DNA of 64,000 bases from Sphingobium sufflavum (GTDB lineage: Bacteria > Pseudomonadota > Alphaproteobacteria > Sphingomonadales > Sphingomonadaceae), in assembly GCF_021403115.1 (NCBI RefSeq), contig NZ_JAJSSH010000002.1:453637-517636 (forward strand), given 5' to 3'. The first letter of the stretch is position 1, and each line of letters begins with the position of its first letter. Both the position numbers and the translations under genes were made by a program. Shown here one piece after another: positions 54,429 through 63,939 of the stretch. The notes beneath the pieces were generated by a model. It did not search any database, had not been told where the DNA came from, and was given only the letters and a program-made list of their open reading frames with translations.

Positions 54429-55526
54429 TCAGCTATGCAGGAAATGCATTACGTCCCCGTCCTGAACGACATAGGCCTTGCCTTCGGCGCGCAGCTTGCC
54501 CGCTTCACGCGCTTTGCTTTCGCCGCCCAGCGCGACAAAGTCTTCATAGGCCACCGTCTCCGCGCGGATGAAGCCCTTCTCGAAATCCGAGTGGATCTCG
54601 CCCGCTGCATTGGGGGCGGTCGCGCCCTTGTGCACGGTCCAGGCGCGCGCTTCCTTCGGCCCCACGGTGAAGAAGGTGATGAGGTGCAGCAGTTCGTATC
54701 CGGCGCGGATGACGCGGGCGAGGCCGGTCTCGGTCAGTCCCAGTTCGGTCAGGAACTCGGTCCGGTCCTCCGGCGCCATGGTCACGATGTCCGCCTCGAT
54801 GGCGGCGGAGACGACGACGGCCTGCGCGCCCTCGGCGGCGGCTTTCTCGAACACGCGGGCGGAGAAGGCGTTGCCGTCGGCGGCATTGTCCTCGTCCACG
54901 TTGCAGACATAGAGAACGGGCTTGCCGGTCAGCAACTGCGCCTGCTTCAGGACGCGGGCTTCCTCTTCATCCTTTGGCACGGTCAGGCGCGCGGGCTTGC
55001 CCTCGCGCAGCAGGTCGAGCGCCTGGCCCAGCACGGACGCGGCGATCTTGCTCTCCTTGTCGCCCTGCGCCGCCTTCTTCTGCGCGGCGGGCACCCGCTT
55101 TTCCAGCGACTCCAGATCGGACAGCATCAGCTCCGTCTCGACCGTCTCCGCATCCGCGATGGGATCGACCTTGTTGTCGACATGCTGGATGTCGTCATTC
55201 TCGAAACAGCGCAGGACATGGACGATGGCGTCCACCTCGCGGATGTTGCCCAGGAACTGGTTGCCCAACCCTTCGCCCTTGGACGCGCCGCGGACCAGCC
55301 CGGCGATGTCCACGAACCCTAGCTGGGTCGCGATGATCTTCTGGCTGCCCGCGATCCCGGCCAGCGCGTCCAGCCGCGTATCCGGCACGGCGACATTGCC
55401 GACGTTCGGCTCGATGGTGCAGAAGGGATAATTGGCCGCCTGCGCCGCCTGCGTCTCCGTCAGCGCGTTGAACAGCGTGGACTTGCCCACATTGGGCAGC
55501 CCGACAATCCCGCATTTGAAACCCAT
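54429..55526 (-). CDS. ychF: Ribosome-associated ATPase/GTPase YchF (EngD)
   Basis: This 365-residue Obg-family protein binds ATP or GTP and works with ribosomes and redox stress. The G1 loop is GLPNVGKSTLFNAL. The switch contains ANYPFCTIEPNVGNVAVPD, a YchF marker. The NxxE form of G4 is in VCNVDE, and a TGS domain ends the protein with GDVMHF. The ATG at 55526 gives the family's usual start; a longer frame upstream is not supported. Confidence 0.96.
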   Translation of the reverse strand: MGFKCGIVGLPNVGKSTLFNALTETQAAQAANYPFCTIEPNVGNVAVPDTRLDALAGIAGSQKIIATQLGFVDIAGLVRGASKGEGLGNQFLGNIREVDAIVHVLRCFENDDIQHVDNKVDPIADAETVETELMLSDLESLEKRVPAAQKKAAQGDKESKIAASVLGQALDLLREGKPARLTVPKDEEEARVLKQAQLLTGKPVLYVCNVDEDNAADGNAFSARVFEKAAAEGAQAVVVSAAIEADIVTMAPEDRTEFLTELGLTETGLARVIRAGYELLHLITFFTVGPKEARAWTVHKGATAPNAAGEIHSDFEKGFIRAETVAYEDFVALGGESKAREAGKLRAEGKAYVVQDGDVMHFLHS

Positions 55527-55643
55527 TGATCCATCCGTCTGGTCTGTGTTGGCCGATCTGTACGGCACGCCCTTTAGCGCCGGGCGCGCCGGATTGCCAG
55601 CCGTGGCGGATGACCCGTTGAGCAGGGCGGCGGCGGGCGAAAG

Positions 55644-56756
55644 TCACGGCGCGGGGGAGGGCGCTCCGCCCGCCGGGGCCACCGGGTCCGCTGCACCGGT
55701 GACGGGCGCGACCGTGACGGGTGCGGGGACGTTAGCGGCGGGGCTGACGGGCACCGGGGGCGGGGCGGCGCGCCTGCCACGCAGTGCGTCGATGGCGGCT
55801 TGCCGGCTGCGCAGATAATCCGCGCGCGTCTGGGCATAGGGGTCGCTGCCCCGATGCAGCTCCTCCAGCTTCTCGTCGAATTCGGCCCGCTGGTCCAGCG
55901 AACTGGCCGACCCGATGCCCAGCACATAGGCGGGCTTGTCGAACGGCGTCCCGACCGCCGCGGGCAACACCCCGCGATCCAGATTGTCGCCGATCAGGTC
56001 GCGCAATGTGGTGGGGCCAAAGATGGGCAGGTAGAAGAACGGCCCCGGTCCCACCCCATAATAGCCCAATGTATTGCCCAGCCCGTTGGGGCGGCGGGGC
56101 AGGTGGAAGGGTTTGCGTCTGGCGATGTCGAACAGGCCCGCGCCGCCGATCGTGCTGTTGATCGCGAAGCGGCCCACCGTCTCGAACGCCTTGCCCGGCT
56201 TGAGCTGGAGCAGGAAGTTCAGAAAGACCACGGGTTCGCGCAGGTTGTTGATGACGTTGCGGATGCCGCTGCGTAGCGGATCGGGCAGGATGCGTTGATA
56301 GGCCTTGGACGCCGGGCGGACCAATATCTTGTCCAGCCCCTGCACGACCGCAAAGGTCTTCATGTTGACCGCCTCCAGCGGATCGCCCGGCGGCGCATGA
56401 TGGCGCGCCTTGACGACAATGTCGGTTTCATCGGCGGCTGCCCCCGTTGCGGCGGAGGTGGAGGTTGGCGTGGGCGTGGCGGTTGAGGGTGGCACTGGCG
56501 TAGGGGCAGGCGCGGGAGCGGTGGCCTGAACCGGAGCCTGATCGCCCGTCGCCTCCGATCTCGCCCCCTCCGGCGTCTCCGCCTGCACACTTCCCACCCC
56601 CGGCGCGATGGCGTCTGGCGTCGCTGCGGATGCCGCAGGGACGGGGGGTGCGGACGATGGCGTCGGCGCGGGAGCGGGCAGGGGCGATGTCGGTGCGGCT
56701 TCGTCGGCCAGTGCGCCTGTCAGGAGGAGAGCGGCGATCCATGCCGAAACCGTCAT
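55644..56756 (-). CDS. MlaA/VacJ-family outer-membrane protein with extended tails
   Basis: This 370-residue protein has the MlaA core: NVINNLREPVVFLNFLLQLK, RFAINSTIGGAGLFDIA, NTLGYYGVGPGPFFYLPIFG and RDLIGDNLD. MlaA removes misplaced phospholipids from the outer leaflet of the outer membrane. This version has a long Ala/Pro/Thr-rich region before the core and another after it. Its signal sequence (MTVSAWIAALLLTGALADEA) has no Cys lipobox, unlike ordinary MlaA. Start chosen at 56756, where AAGG lies close to the ATG. Confidence 0.85.
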   Translation of the reverse strand: MTVSAWIAALLLTGALADEAAPTSPLPAPAPTPSSAPPVPAASAATPDAIAPGVGSVQAETPEGARSEATGDQAPVQATAPAPAPTPVPPSTATPTPTSTSAATGAAADETDIVVKARHHAPPGDPLEAVNMKTFAVVQGLDKILVRPASKAYQRILPDPLRSGIRNVINNLREPVVFLNFLLQLKPGKAFETVGRFAINSTIGGAGLFDIARRKPFHLPRRPNGLGNTLGYYGVGPGPFFYLPIFGPTTLRDLIGDNLDRGVLPAAVGTPFDKPAYVLGIGSASSLDQRAEFDEKLEELHRGSDPYAQTRADYLRSRQAAIDALRGRRAAPPPVPVSPAANVPAPVTVAPVTGAADPVAPAGGAPSPAP

Positions 56757-57135
56757 TGCCTTGCCATTTCCGCCAGCCGTCCGGCCTGGCCCTGCGATTA
56801 CCGAACGGGGAAATGCTTGACCCCCATGGCCATGACGACACGGCCGGGCAGGGACCGCACATGATGGCCGACGAAATATCCTGCGCCGTACCCGGATGGT
56901 CAGCAAGTGGCCAGGAACGGACAACCCAACTCCGTTCGTCCTGAGCGTGTCGAAGGGCTGTTTTTCTTCAAGAGCCACAGCGAAGAAGGGCAATATAGTC
57001 GTGGGGCTTCACCCGCCCTTTGGATCGACAAGCTCAGGGCGAAGGGAAGGGTAAAAGCGTCACCCCCGATCACGTCCGGGATGACGTCGGGGGAAAGGGG
57101 CAGGAAATTCACCACCATTCCGCCGCGCCCACACC
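56757..57135. other. Gap between mlaA-like and pth genes with repeats
   Basis: It holds two partial copies of a repeat: CGTTCGTCCTGAGCGTGTCG and onward at 56933-56958, and its inverse TCGACAAGCTCAGGGCGAAG at 57025-57046. No gene is supported. A relative of the repeat is at 57732-57767. Confidence 0.5.
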
Positions 57136-57705
57136 CTAATCCGCCAGCCGCATCGCCACATCGTTCATGAAGCGCACGTCATCACCCTTGGCGAGCCATT
57201 CCGCTTCCGCGCCGATGGCGCCCAGCATGTCGGCCAGCGCGTCGACCTCGCTCTTGTGGTAATTGCCCAGCACATAGCCGGTCACGCGGTCCTTGTGCCC
57301 CGGATGGCCGATGCCGATCCGCACCCGGCGAAAGGCGTTGCCGATATGCGCGTCGGTGGAACGCAGGCCGTTGTGCCCCGCCGTGCCGCCGCCGCGCCGG
57401 ACCTTGATCTTCATGGGGGCCAGGTCGAGTTCGTCGTGCAGGACGGTCACATCCTCCACGGCCAGCTTGTAGAAGCGCAGCGCCTCGCCCACCGCGCGGC
57501 CGCTTTCGTTCATGAAGGTGGCGGGTTTCAGCAGCAGGATCTTCTCCGGGCCGATGCGCCCTTCGGCGGTCCAGCCCTGGAACTGCTTCTTCCAGCCGGA
57601 AAAGCGATACATGTCCGCGATGACGTCCAGCGCCATGAAGCCGACATTGTGCCGGTGCAGCGCATAGTCAGGACCGGGATTGCCGAGGCCGACCCACAAT
57701 TGCAT
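57136..57705 (-). CDS. pth: Peptidyl-tRNA hydrolase
   Basis: This 189-residue enzyme releases peptides from prematurely dropped peptidyl-tRNA. The N-terminal LWVGLGNPGPDYALHRHNVGF contains the catalytic His. KPATFMNESGRAVG, VLHDELDLAP and GGGTAGHNGLRS are the other signatures. It follows the ribosomal protein L25 gene by 84 bases, the usual pairing. A hairpin repeat lies in the gap. Confidence 0.97.
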   Translation of the reverse strand: MQLWVGLGNPGPDYALHRHNVGFMALDVIADMYRFSGWKKQFQGWTAEGRIGPEKILLLKPATFMNESGRAVGEALRFYKLAVEDVTVLHDELDLAPMKIKVRRGGGTAGHNGLRSTDAHIGNAFRRVRIGIGHPGHKDRVTGYVLGNYHKSEVDALADMLGAIGAEAEWLAKGDDVRFMNDVAMRLAD

Positions 57706-57731
57706 CCGTCCGTCTCCAACCGCTGAAACAG

Positions 57732-57767
57732 GTTCGCCCTGAGCTTGGCGACAAGCTCAGGGCGAAC
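57732..57767. repeat. Short palindromic repeat between rplY and pth
   Basis: A perfect 16-base stem (GTTCGCCCTGAGCTTG at 57732-57747 with 57752-57767) has a 4-base loop. It could act as an attenuator or simply be a dispersed repeat. There is no T run. Confidence 0.75.
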
Positions 57768-57789
57768 GGTCATCACATCAATGATGCGA

Positions 57790-58395
57790 TCAGGCTTCCG
57801 CTTCCGCCTCGCCTTCGCTGCTCTTCAGCGCGGAGGGGGCGACGATGGTCGCGATCGTCTGGTCCTGCTCCTCATGCGCGACCTTCGCGCCCTTGGGCAG
57901 CTTGATGTCGTGCAGGTGGATCGACGCGCCGACGTCCAGGCCGGTCAGGTCGACGATGATGTCGTCGGGGATTTCCGCCGCGTCGACGATCAGTTCCAGC
58001 TCGTGGCTGACGATGTTCAGGACGCCGCCGCGCTTGATGCCGGGCGATGCGTCTTCGTTCGCGAACACGACGGGCACGTTGACGTGCACGGTCGTGTGCT
58101 CACCCACGCGCAGGAAGTCTGCGTGCAGCGGGCGGTCGGTCACGGGGTGGAAAGCCACGTCCTTGGGCAGGGTGCGGACCTTCTTGCCGTCGACTTCGAC
58201 GAAGACCACCGAGTTGAAGAAATGGCCGGTGCCCAGCAGCTTGTTGAGGAGCTTTTCCTCGACATGCACGATCTGGGGTTCTTCATTGTTACCGTAAATG
58301 ACGGCGGGAACACGGCCTTCGCGGCGAAGGGCGCGGGAGGCTCCCTTGCCTGCCCGATCGCGTGCCTCGGCCGACAGCGTAAGCTGCTCGCTCAT
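57790..58395 (-). CDS. rplY: 50S ribosomal protein L25 (Ctc-like)
   Basis: This 201-residue protein binds 5S rRNA. It has the L25 N-terminal domain ([20 protein letters not shown], then VPAVIYG) and the C-terminal TL5/CTC beta domain ([20 protein letters not shown]). It ends in an acidic Glu/Ala tail. GGAG lies 6 bases before the ATG at 58395. It is co-directional with pth. Confidence 0.96.
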   Translation of the reverse strand: MSEQLTLSAEARDRAGKGASRALRREGRVPAVIYGNNEEPQIVHVEEKLLNKLLGTGHFFNSVVFVEVDGKKVRTLPKDVAFHPVTDRPLHADFLRVGEHTTVHVNVPVVFANEDASPGIKRGGVLNIVSHELELIVDAAEIPDDIIVDLTGLDVGASIHLHDIKLPKGAKVAHEEQDQTIATIVAPSALKSSEGEAEAEA

Positions 58396-58584
58396 ATCTG
58401 TCTCCAAATGCTTGGGTTGTAGGGCCGTCACGCCTCCAGGGATGACCATGACGGGTGGCGGGCCTATAGTTGCGAAATGCCGGAAAAGCAAGGGGGTGGC
58501 GTGAGCGACCGACGCGACGGGCCGATGCGCCCTTTGCCGGTTCCGGCGCGTTGAGCGCAACGGACCAGCAAAGGAGAGTTACCC

Positions 58585-58836
58585 ATGGCCGATCTGAGTG
58601 CAATCAAGGAGCATGCCGAAGTCATCGGCGCCGACGGTGTCCATGTCGGCACGGTGGATCATGTTGACGGCAACCGTATCAAGCTGACGAAGAAGGACAG
58701 CGGAGAGGGCAGCCACAAGGGCCATCACCATTATATCCCCGGCGGCCTTGTCGCCAGTGTCGAGGATGGCACCGTCCGCCTCTCCGCCAACGCCGATGTG
58801 GCGGTGACGTTCGAGGAGGAGGAGGCGAAGGGATAG
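58585..58836 (+). CDS. DUF2171 family protein
   Basis: This 83-residue protein has MADLSAIKEHAEVIGADGVH, then GTVDHVDGNRIKLTKKD and HHHYIPGGLVASVEDG, the DUF2171 pattern, and an acidic end. The function is unknown; the PRC-barrel-like fold suggests a small binding protein. AAAGGAGAG lies before the ATG. A weak inverted repeat follows it, about 58839-58871. Confidence 0.85.
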   Translation: MADLSAIKEHAEVIGADGVHVGTVDHVDGNRIKLTKKDSGEGSHKGHHHYIPGGLVASVEDGTVRLSANADVAVTFEEEEAKG

Positions 58837-58927
58837 AAGGCCGAAGGGGCGGCGGTCGATCCCTTCGGGCCATGACCTGCCGCCCCTTACTTGGCGGATG
58901 GCACTCCCTTGAGCCCGGTTTCTGCGA

Positions 58928-59494
58928 TCAGCGGGGTATCATTTCGACCGTCTGAGTCAGGATAACCGTATAGGGTGCGGGCTTCTCATGGATGCTATAG
59001 GCGCCGCGGAAGGCCCCCACCTGTTGCTGCTGGCATCCTTTTAGTTCCGCGGTGTTCCCGTCGGTCATCGGCTGGCACCGCTCGATCTTGCCATCGGCGC
59101 CAATATCTATCCTGATGGCGTTGACCTTCTTGTGCGTTGGCAGGGGCTGGACACCGACGGGTATGACCCAGCGCACGCGGGAGGCATAGGTTCCTGCTTG
59201 CGGCTTGCCCTTGGCATCCCGCCCCGGTGCGAAGCGCGCCCGCGCGGTGACCAGCCGACAGGTGGCCTCATCCAGCGCCGCCGATCCACTGCCTTGCGTC
59301 ACTTCGCAGGTGGTGACGGCACCATCGACATCGAAACCGACCCGAAAGGCCGTAGTCCCTTCCTCATGAGCGGCCAGCGCGGACGCGGGATAGTCACTGG
59401 TCGAAACCCAATCCGCAGGCGATCCGACGGGATGCCCCGGCGTGGCCGTGCCCGATGCGGCGACCAGCACGCCAATGAGGCCAGGGATGCTCAT
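58928..59494 (-). CDS. Exported protein with TonB C-terminal-like domain
   Basis: This 188-residue protein starts with a signal-like MSIPGLIGVLVAASGTA segment and has a TonB-C-like domain. Marks are YPASALAAHEEGTTAFRVGF, VDGAVTTCEVTQGSGSAALD and FAPGRDAKGKPQAG. A second, degenerate half follows, with INIDIGADGKI-like IRIDIGADGKIERC and two Cys. No membrane anchor is present. It is similar in style to the two-domain protein at 17098-19062. Confidence 0.7.
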   Translation of the reverse strand: MSIPGLIGVLVAASGTATPGHPVGSPADWVSTSDYPASALAAHEEGTTAFRVGFDVDGAVTTCEVTQGSGSAALDEATCRLVTARARFAPGRDAKGKPQAGTYASRVRWVIPVGVQPLPTHKKVNAIRIDIGADGKIERCQPMTDGNTAELKGCQQQQVGAFRGAYSIHEKPAPYTVILTQTVEMIPR

Positions 59495-59650
59495 GTCCGA
59501 CTTTGCTCCTGAACAGGGGACGGGCGATCGTTACGCCTATAGGCGGCCCTATGTCTGCCTTCGAGTCCCTTTGTTGTGCGAGGGGAGGGCATAAGCCTGT
59601 CGCTTCCGGCCGCCAATTCCCCTATGCGACAGGGCCAGCATGGAGGCGAA

Positions 59651-59908
59651 ATGGCGGATTTGTATCAAAAGGCACTGGAATCGGAGCGCAAGAGCCTGTG
59701 GGCCTATTGCCGGCTGCGCGGCCTCGCCAAGGATACGCCGGAACGCCAGCGGATCGCGCAGATCGACGCGGCGCTGAAGGATCATGCGGCCAAGAAGGGG
59801 CCTGTGAAGGTCGTGGAGAAGAAGCCGGTGAAGACGCCTGCCGCGGGCAAGGCGGCGGTGAAGAAAGCGCCTAAATCCGCGCGAAAGGCTCCCGCGAAGG
59901 ACGCCTAG
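59651..59908 (+). CDS. Hypothetical Lys/Ala-tailed protein
   Basis: This 85-residue protein has a small N-terminal helical part (MADLYQKALESERKSLWAYC, then RLRGLAKDTPERQRIAQIDA). A Lys/Ala/Pro-rich tail like a histone-H1-type nucleic-acid-binding tail follows. GGAGG lies 4 bases before the ATG. No family was recognised. DNA or RNA binding is likely from the charge alone. Confidence 0.55.
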   Translation: MADLYQKALESERKSLWAYCRLRGLAKDTPERQRIAQIDAALKDHAAKKGPVKVVEKKPVKTPAAGKAAVKKAPKSARKAPAKDA

Positions 59909-59948
59909 GCGTTTCGCGCCAAATCCCCTCGTCTCCAGTCACTCGTCC

Positions 59949-60013
59949 TTGCGAGCGCAGCGAAGCCATCCAGAGGGGTGCGGTTCCTCTGGATGGCTTC
60001 GCTGCGCTCGCAA
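59949..60013. repeat. Long palindromic intergenic repeat, second copy
   Basis: A perfect 28-base stem (59949-59976 with 59986-60013) has a 9-base loop, with the same GCGAGCG/AGCGAAGC core as 52706-52776. It lies between two convergent genes and could end transcription from both. Confidence 0.85.
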
Positions 60014-60062
60014 TCACGCTTCGGGGTAAGTGGACTTCAGTCGGCTCAGCGGTAGGCCCGTC

Positions 60063-60797
60063 TCAGTCGGCCCATTCCGCCAGTTTCGCGCGCAGCTTGT
60101 CCAGCGCCGCTTTCTTGATCTGGCACACCCGCGCCGCGCCGATGTCCAGCGTCTGGCCGATCTCGTCGAGGTTCATCTCCTCCACGAAATAGAGTTGCAG
60201 GACGAGGCCCTCGCGCTGCGGCAGTTCCGCGATGCAGGCCGCGACCGCCTTCTTCAGCGATTCGCGTTCGAGGATGTCGTCGGCCCGGTCTTCCACATCG
60301 GCAAACCACATGGACTGGTCGGAATAGACCTCGTCCATGCTCTGCACCTGCGCGACCTCCGTGCCGGCGGTCAGTTCGCGCCACTGGTCGGGGTTGAGGC
60401 CCAGCAGCGTGGCGATCTCCCCCTCGCTCGGCGTGCGCCCCGTGCGCTGTTCCAGCATCTCGCGCGCTTTGCCGATCTGCTTGCGCCGCGCCATGGCGGA
60501 GCGGCAGATGGTGGCGTTGCGCCGCAACTGGTCGATCATCGCGCCGCGCACGCGCAACTGGGCGTAGGCGGCAAAGCCATGGCCGCGATCCTCGAAACTG
60601 TTCGCCGCCTCGACCAGCGCTACCATGCCGATCTGGAGCAGATCCTCGATGTCGACGGAGTTGGAGACGCGGCCATGGACGTGCCAGGCGATCTTGCGAA
60701 CGATCGGCATATATTGGCGCGCCAACTGGTCCGGCGTCGGTCCCGTCGCGCGGCGGCCATAGGTGAGGCCCGTGTCCTGATGTGCTGCAAGGCTCAT
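60063..60797 (-). CDS. fliA: Flagellar sigma factor FliA (sigma 28)
   Basis: This 244-residue sigma factor directs late flagellar genes. Region 2 has LARQYMPIVRKIAWHVHGRV and SVDIEDLLQIGMVALVEAAN. Region 3 contains RRNATICRSAMARRKQIGKA and SEGEIATLLGL. Region 4 is MNLDEIGQTLDIGAARVCQI. It lies 41 bases after flhA on the same strand. flhF and fleN, often between them, are absent here. Confidence 0.94.
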   Translation of the reverse strand: MSLAAHQDTGLTYGRRATGPTPDQLARQYMPIVRKIAWHVHGRVSNSVDIEDLLQIGMVALVEAANSFEDRGHGFAAYAQLRVRGAMIDQLRRNATICRSAMARRKQIGKAREMLEQRTGRTPSEGEIATLLGLNPDQWRELTAGTEVAQVQSMDEVYSDQSMWFADVEDRADDILERESLKKAVAACIAELPQREGLVLQLYFVEEMNLDEIGQTLDIGAARVCQIKKAALDKLRAKLAEWAD

Positions 60798-60838
60798 GAA
60801 AACCGCTCTATCCCAAAAGGCTTAACCAACTTTGTCAT

Positions 60839-62938
60839 TTACCCGGCGTGCGCGGAAATTCTGTCGTGATTGCCCACGACCGCCGCGACCTCCACCGGCT
60901 TGCCGTCCGGTATCTCCAGGAACGACAGGACGGGGGTTTCCGGCAGGTGGGGGCGGAACAGGCGGCTCAGCGCCCGGCGCGCCACGGGGGAGGTGACGAT
61001 GGCGAAGCTGCGCGCCTCGGCCATCAGCGGACGGGCCGCGGTGGTCACCGATTCGACGATTCGCCCGGCCAGCGCCGGTTCGATCGGATGCTTGGCGTCG
61101 CCGCCCACGCGCATCGCCTGCGCCAGCAGCCCCTCCAGCTCGCCGTCCAGCGTGATGACGGGCAGGGGCATACGGACCGGAACCAGCGTCTGGATGATGA
61201 GCGATCCGATGCGCTGCCGCACGGCTTCGGTCAACTGGCCGATGTTGAGGTCCGGGCGGGCGCAGTCCACCAGCGCCTCCGCAATGCGGCGGAAGTCCTT
61301 GAGCGGCACGCCCTCGGCCAGAAGCGCCCGGCACACGGCGGCGATCTGCGACAGGCTCAGCGGATTGGGCGTCAGCCCGTCGACCAGTTGCGGCGCGACC
61401 TCCTTCAGCGTGTCGAGCAGCTTGCGCGCCTCGTCCATGCCGAACATCTCGGCCGCATTATGGGCGACCATATGGTTCAGGTGGGTGGCGATGACCGTTG
61501 ACGGATCGACAACGGTGTAACCGGCGACCACCGCTTCGCTGCGGCGGGCCGGGCTGATCCACACGGCTTCGAGGCCGAATGTCGGGTCTTTGCCGGGGCG
61601 GCCCTCGACCGTGCCTTCCAGCGCGCCGGAGTCCAGCGCCAGCAAATCGTCCGGCCACACCTCGTCCTCGCCCACGATGACGCCCGCGATGGTGATGCGA
61701 TACTGGTTGGGGCCGAGCGCCAGATTGTCCTTCACGCGGATCATCGGCACGACAAAGCCCAACTCGCGGCTCAACTGGCGGCGGATGCCGGTGATGCGGC
61801 CCATCAGCGGCGCGTCCTTGCGCTCGTCGACCAGGCTGATGAGGCCATAGCCGATTTCGAGGCCCAGGATCGCGCTGTCCGACACATCGCCCCATTCGAT
61901 GTTGGAGAGATTTTCGGGCGCGACGGGTTCCGGCATGTCGGCGGCAACCTGTTCGGCCTTCTTCGCCTTGGCCAGCTTCCACGCGATAAAGCCGGACAGG
62001 CCAGCGGCGGGCAGGATGATGAAATGCGGCATACCGGGCAGGATGCCGAGGAAGCCGAGGATGGCGGCGACCGGAACCCATGCCCGGCTGACGCCGAACT
62101 GGCCCGCGATCTGGCCCGACAGGTCCTGCTCCGACTTGACGCGGGTGACGATGGACGCCGCCGCGATGGAGAGGAGGAGGGCGGGCACCTGCGCCACCAG
62201 CGCGTCACCGATGGCCAGCAGGACATAGGTCTTGGCGGCGGTGGCGATGTCGAGGCCATGGCTGACCACGCCCAGAATGATGCCGCCGATGATGTTGATG
62301 ACCAGGATCAGGATGCCCGCGGTCGCGTCACCCTTCACGAATTTGGACGCACCATCCATGGAACCGTAGAAATCGGCTTCGGTCGCCACTTCGGCGCGGC
62401 GCTTCTTGGCTTCTTCCGGGGTCAGCAGGCCGGCGTTCAGGTCGGCGTCGATCGCCATCTGCTTGCCGGGCATCGCGTCCAGGGTGAAGCGGGCGGACAC
62501 TTCCGACACGCGGCCCGCGCCCTTGGTGATGACCACCATGTTGATAATCATCAGGATGGCGAACACGAAGATACCGACGACATAGTCGCCGCCGATCAGG
62601 AAGCTGCCGAAACTCTCGATGACATGGCCCGCCGCTTCCGGCCCCTCATGCCCGCTGACCAGCACCACGCGGGTGGAGGCGACGTTGAGCGAGAGGCGCA
62701 GCAGCGTGGCAAACAGCAGCACGGTGGGAAAGCTGGAGAAATCCAGCGGTTTCGCCGCGTTGATCGCGATCATCAGCACGGCAAGGCTGATAAGGATGTT
62801 GGTGACGAAGCCGATGTCGAGGATCAGCGCCGGGATCGGCACGATCATGAACATGACGAGCAGCAGGATGCCGATCGGCAGCACCGCACCCTTGGCCGAA
62901 TTGACCCAGATTTTCCCGTTGAGCTGGTTGCGTGTCAT
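60839..62938 (-). CDS. flhA: Flagellar export protein FlhA
   Basis: This 699-residue type III export gate protein has eight N-terminal membrane helices (PIGILLLVMFMIVPIPALIL first). The FHIPEP region is seen as RFTLDAMPGKQMAIDADLNA and the long cytosolic ring domain as AVWISPARRSEAVVAGYTVV, GYGLISLVDERK. It moves flagellar subunits through the inner membrane using proton flow. It follows a lytic transglycosylase gene, which fits a flagellar gene block. Confidence 0.96.
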   Translation of the reverse strand: MTRNQLNGKIWVNSAKGAVLPIGILLLVMFMIVPIPALILDIGFVTNILISLAVLMIAINAAKPLDFSSFPTVLLFATLLRLSLNVASTRVVLVSGHEGPEAAGHVIESFGSFLIGGDYVVGIFVFAILMIINMVVITKGAGRVSEVSARFTLDAMPGKQMAIDADLNAGLLTPEEAKKRRAEVATEADFYGSMDGASKFVKGDATAGILILVINIIGGIILGVVSHGLDIATAAKTYVLLAIGDALVAQVPALLLSIAAASIVTRVKSEQDLSGQIAGQFGVSRAWVPVAAILGFLGILPGMPHFIILPAAGLSGFIAWKLAKAKKAEQVAADMPEPVAPENLSNIEWGDVSDSAILGLEIGYGLISLVDERKDAPLMGRITGIRRQLSRELGFVVPMIRVKDNLALGPNQYRITIAGVIVGEDEVWPDDLLALDSGALEGTVEGRPGKDPTFGLEAVWISPARRSEAVVAGYTVVDPSTVIATHLNHMVAHNAAEMFGMDEARKLLDTLKEVAPQLVDGLTPNPLSLSQIAAVCRALLAEGVPLKDFRRIAEALVDCARPDLNIGQLTEAVRQRIGSLIIQTLVPVRMPLPVITLDGELEGLLAQAMRVGGDAKHPIEPALAGRIVESVTTAARPLMAEARSFAIVTSPVARRALSRLFRPHLPETPVLSFLEIPDGKPVEVAAVVGNHDRISAHAG

Positions 62939-62944
62939 GGGATC

Positions 62945-63847
62945 TTACCGTCCAAGAGTGGCGAGCATGAGGTAGGCGAGGCGGGCGGCCTCGTTGCGGG
63001 GCATCGCGGCCAGTGTTTCGCCGGACGTGTCGGCCCAGCCCGGATTGGCGTTCACGACCTCGTCGGCGCCGCTGGCGCTCACGTCCTGCGCGGCCAGCCG
63101 GGCCTGCGCGATGCGCAGGTAATCGGCGGGTTGCACCCTGTTGCTGCCCGACGGGATCGAATAATCGTCATAATTGCCGACATAATCGGCGTCCGCCCCG
63201 GCGTTGCGCGCGCTATTGTCCAGCTTCTGGGCAAAGCTCTGGCGGATGTCCGACAGGCTGCGGCTGTTGCCCTGCCGGTCGTAGAATATGGATCGGTTGG
63301 CGCGCGCGGCCGCCGGGAACAGCGCCGCGCCCGATGCGTCCGGGTTGCGGTCGGCGGCGGTCAGGAACTTGGCCGCGCCGCCCGCGCCCAGGAAATGGGC
63401 CAGGTACAGGTCGACCGATTCCGCCGGGCGTCCCGTGCGGCTTTCCAGATAGGTGCGATTGTCCGATGCGAACTCGGCGGCCATGACCGACGCGGTTTCG
63501 GGATGCTTGCGCAGGTCGAGGATCTGCTGCCGCACGGCGGGGTCGCTGACATAATAGCGGCCGTTCGATCCCTGCTGGATCGCGTTGGCGGCCCATTCCA
63601 TGCCATGCTCCGCGCCATGATTGTTCATGACGGCCAGCCAGCTCTGGTCGAGGAACTGGTAGAGGCCGGTCGCGCTGGATGTGCGCGCCTTGGCATTGGG
63701 GTTCATGCTGCTTTCGATCTGCGCCTGCCCCATGAGGTAGGAGAAGTCGACGCCGGTCCGGCGGCTGGCGTCGGCGATGGCGTTGGTGACGCGCTCGCCA
63801 CTCCCGCTCGCCGGCTGGCTACCCCAGATTCCCGAAAATCCAACCAT
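62945..63847 (-). CDS. Lytic transglycosylase (SLT domain), flagellar-locus
   Basis: This 300-residue protein has an SLT fold: GQAQIESSMNPNAKARTSSA with the catalytic Glu, then TGLYQFLDQSWLAVM. GAGGAAKFLTAAD is near the middle of the long C-terminal part. It probably opens the wall for the flagellar rod, in place of the FlgJ muramidase domain. The ATG at 63847 is preferred; a TTG 30 bases upstream is possible. It is 6 bases from flhA. Confidence 0.82.
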   Translation of the reverse strand: MVGFSGIWGSQPASGSGERVTNAIADASRRTGVDFSYLMGQAQIESSMNPNAKARTSSATGLYQFLDQSWLAVMNNHGAEHGMEWAANAIQQGSNGRYYVSDPAVRQQILDLRKHPETASVMAAEFASDNRTYLESRTGRPAESVDLYLAHFLGAGGAAKFLTAADRNPDASGAALFPAAARANRSIFYDRQGNSRSLSDIRQSFAQKLDNSARNAGADADYVGNYDDYSIPSGSNRVQPADYLRIAQARLAAQDVSASGADEVVNANPGWADTSGETLAAMPRNEAARLAYLMLATLGR

Positions 63848-63939
63848 TGCGGTCTGCTTCCTTGCTTCGCTTCCCAAATGAAAAGCAAGGATCGTGCCAA
63901 AATTGGAGGGCGTCCGGGGCCAATTGGAAGCCGGTCAGG

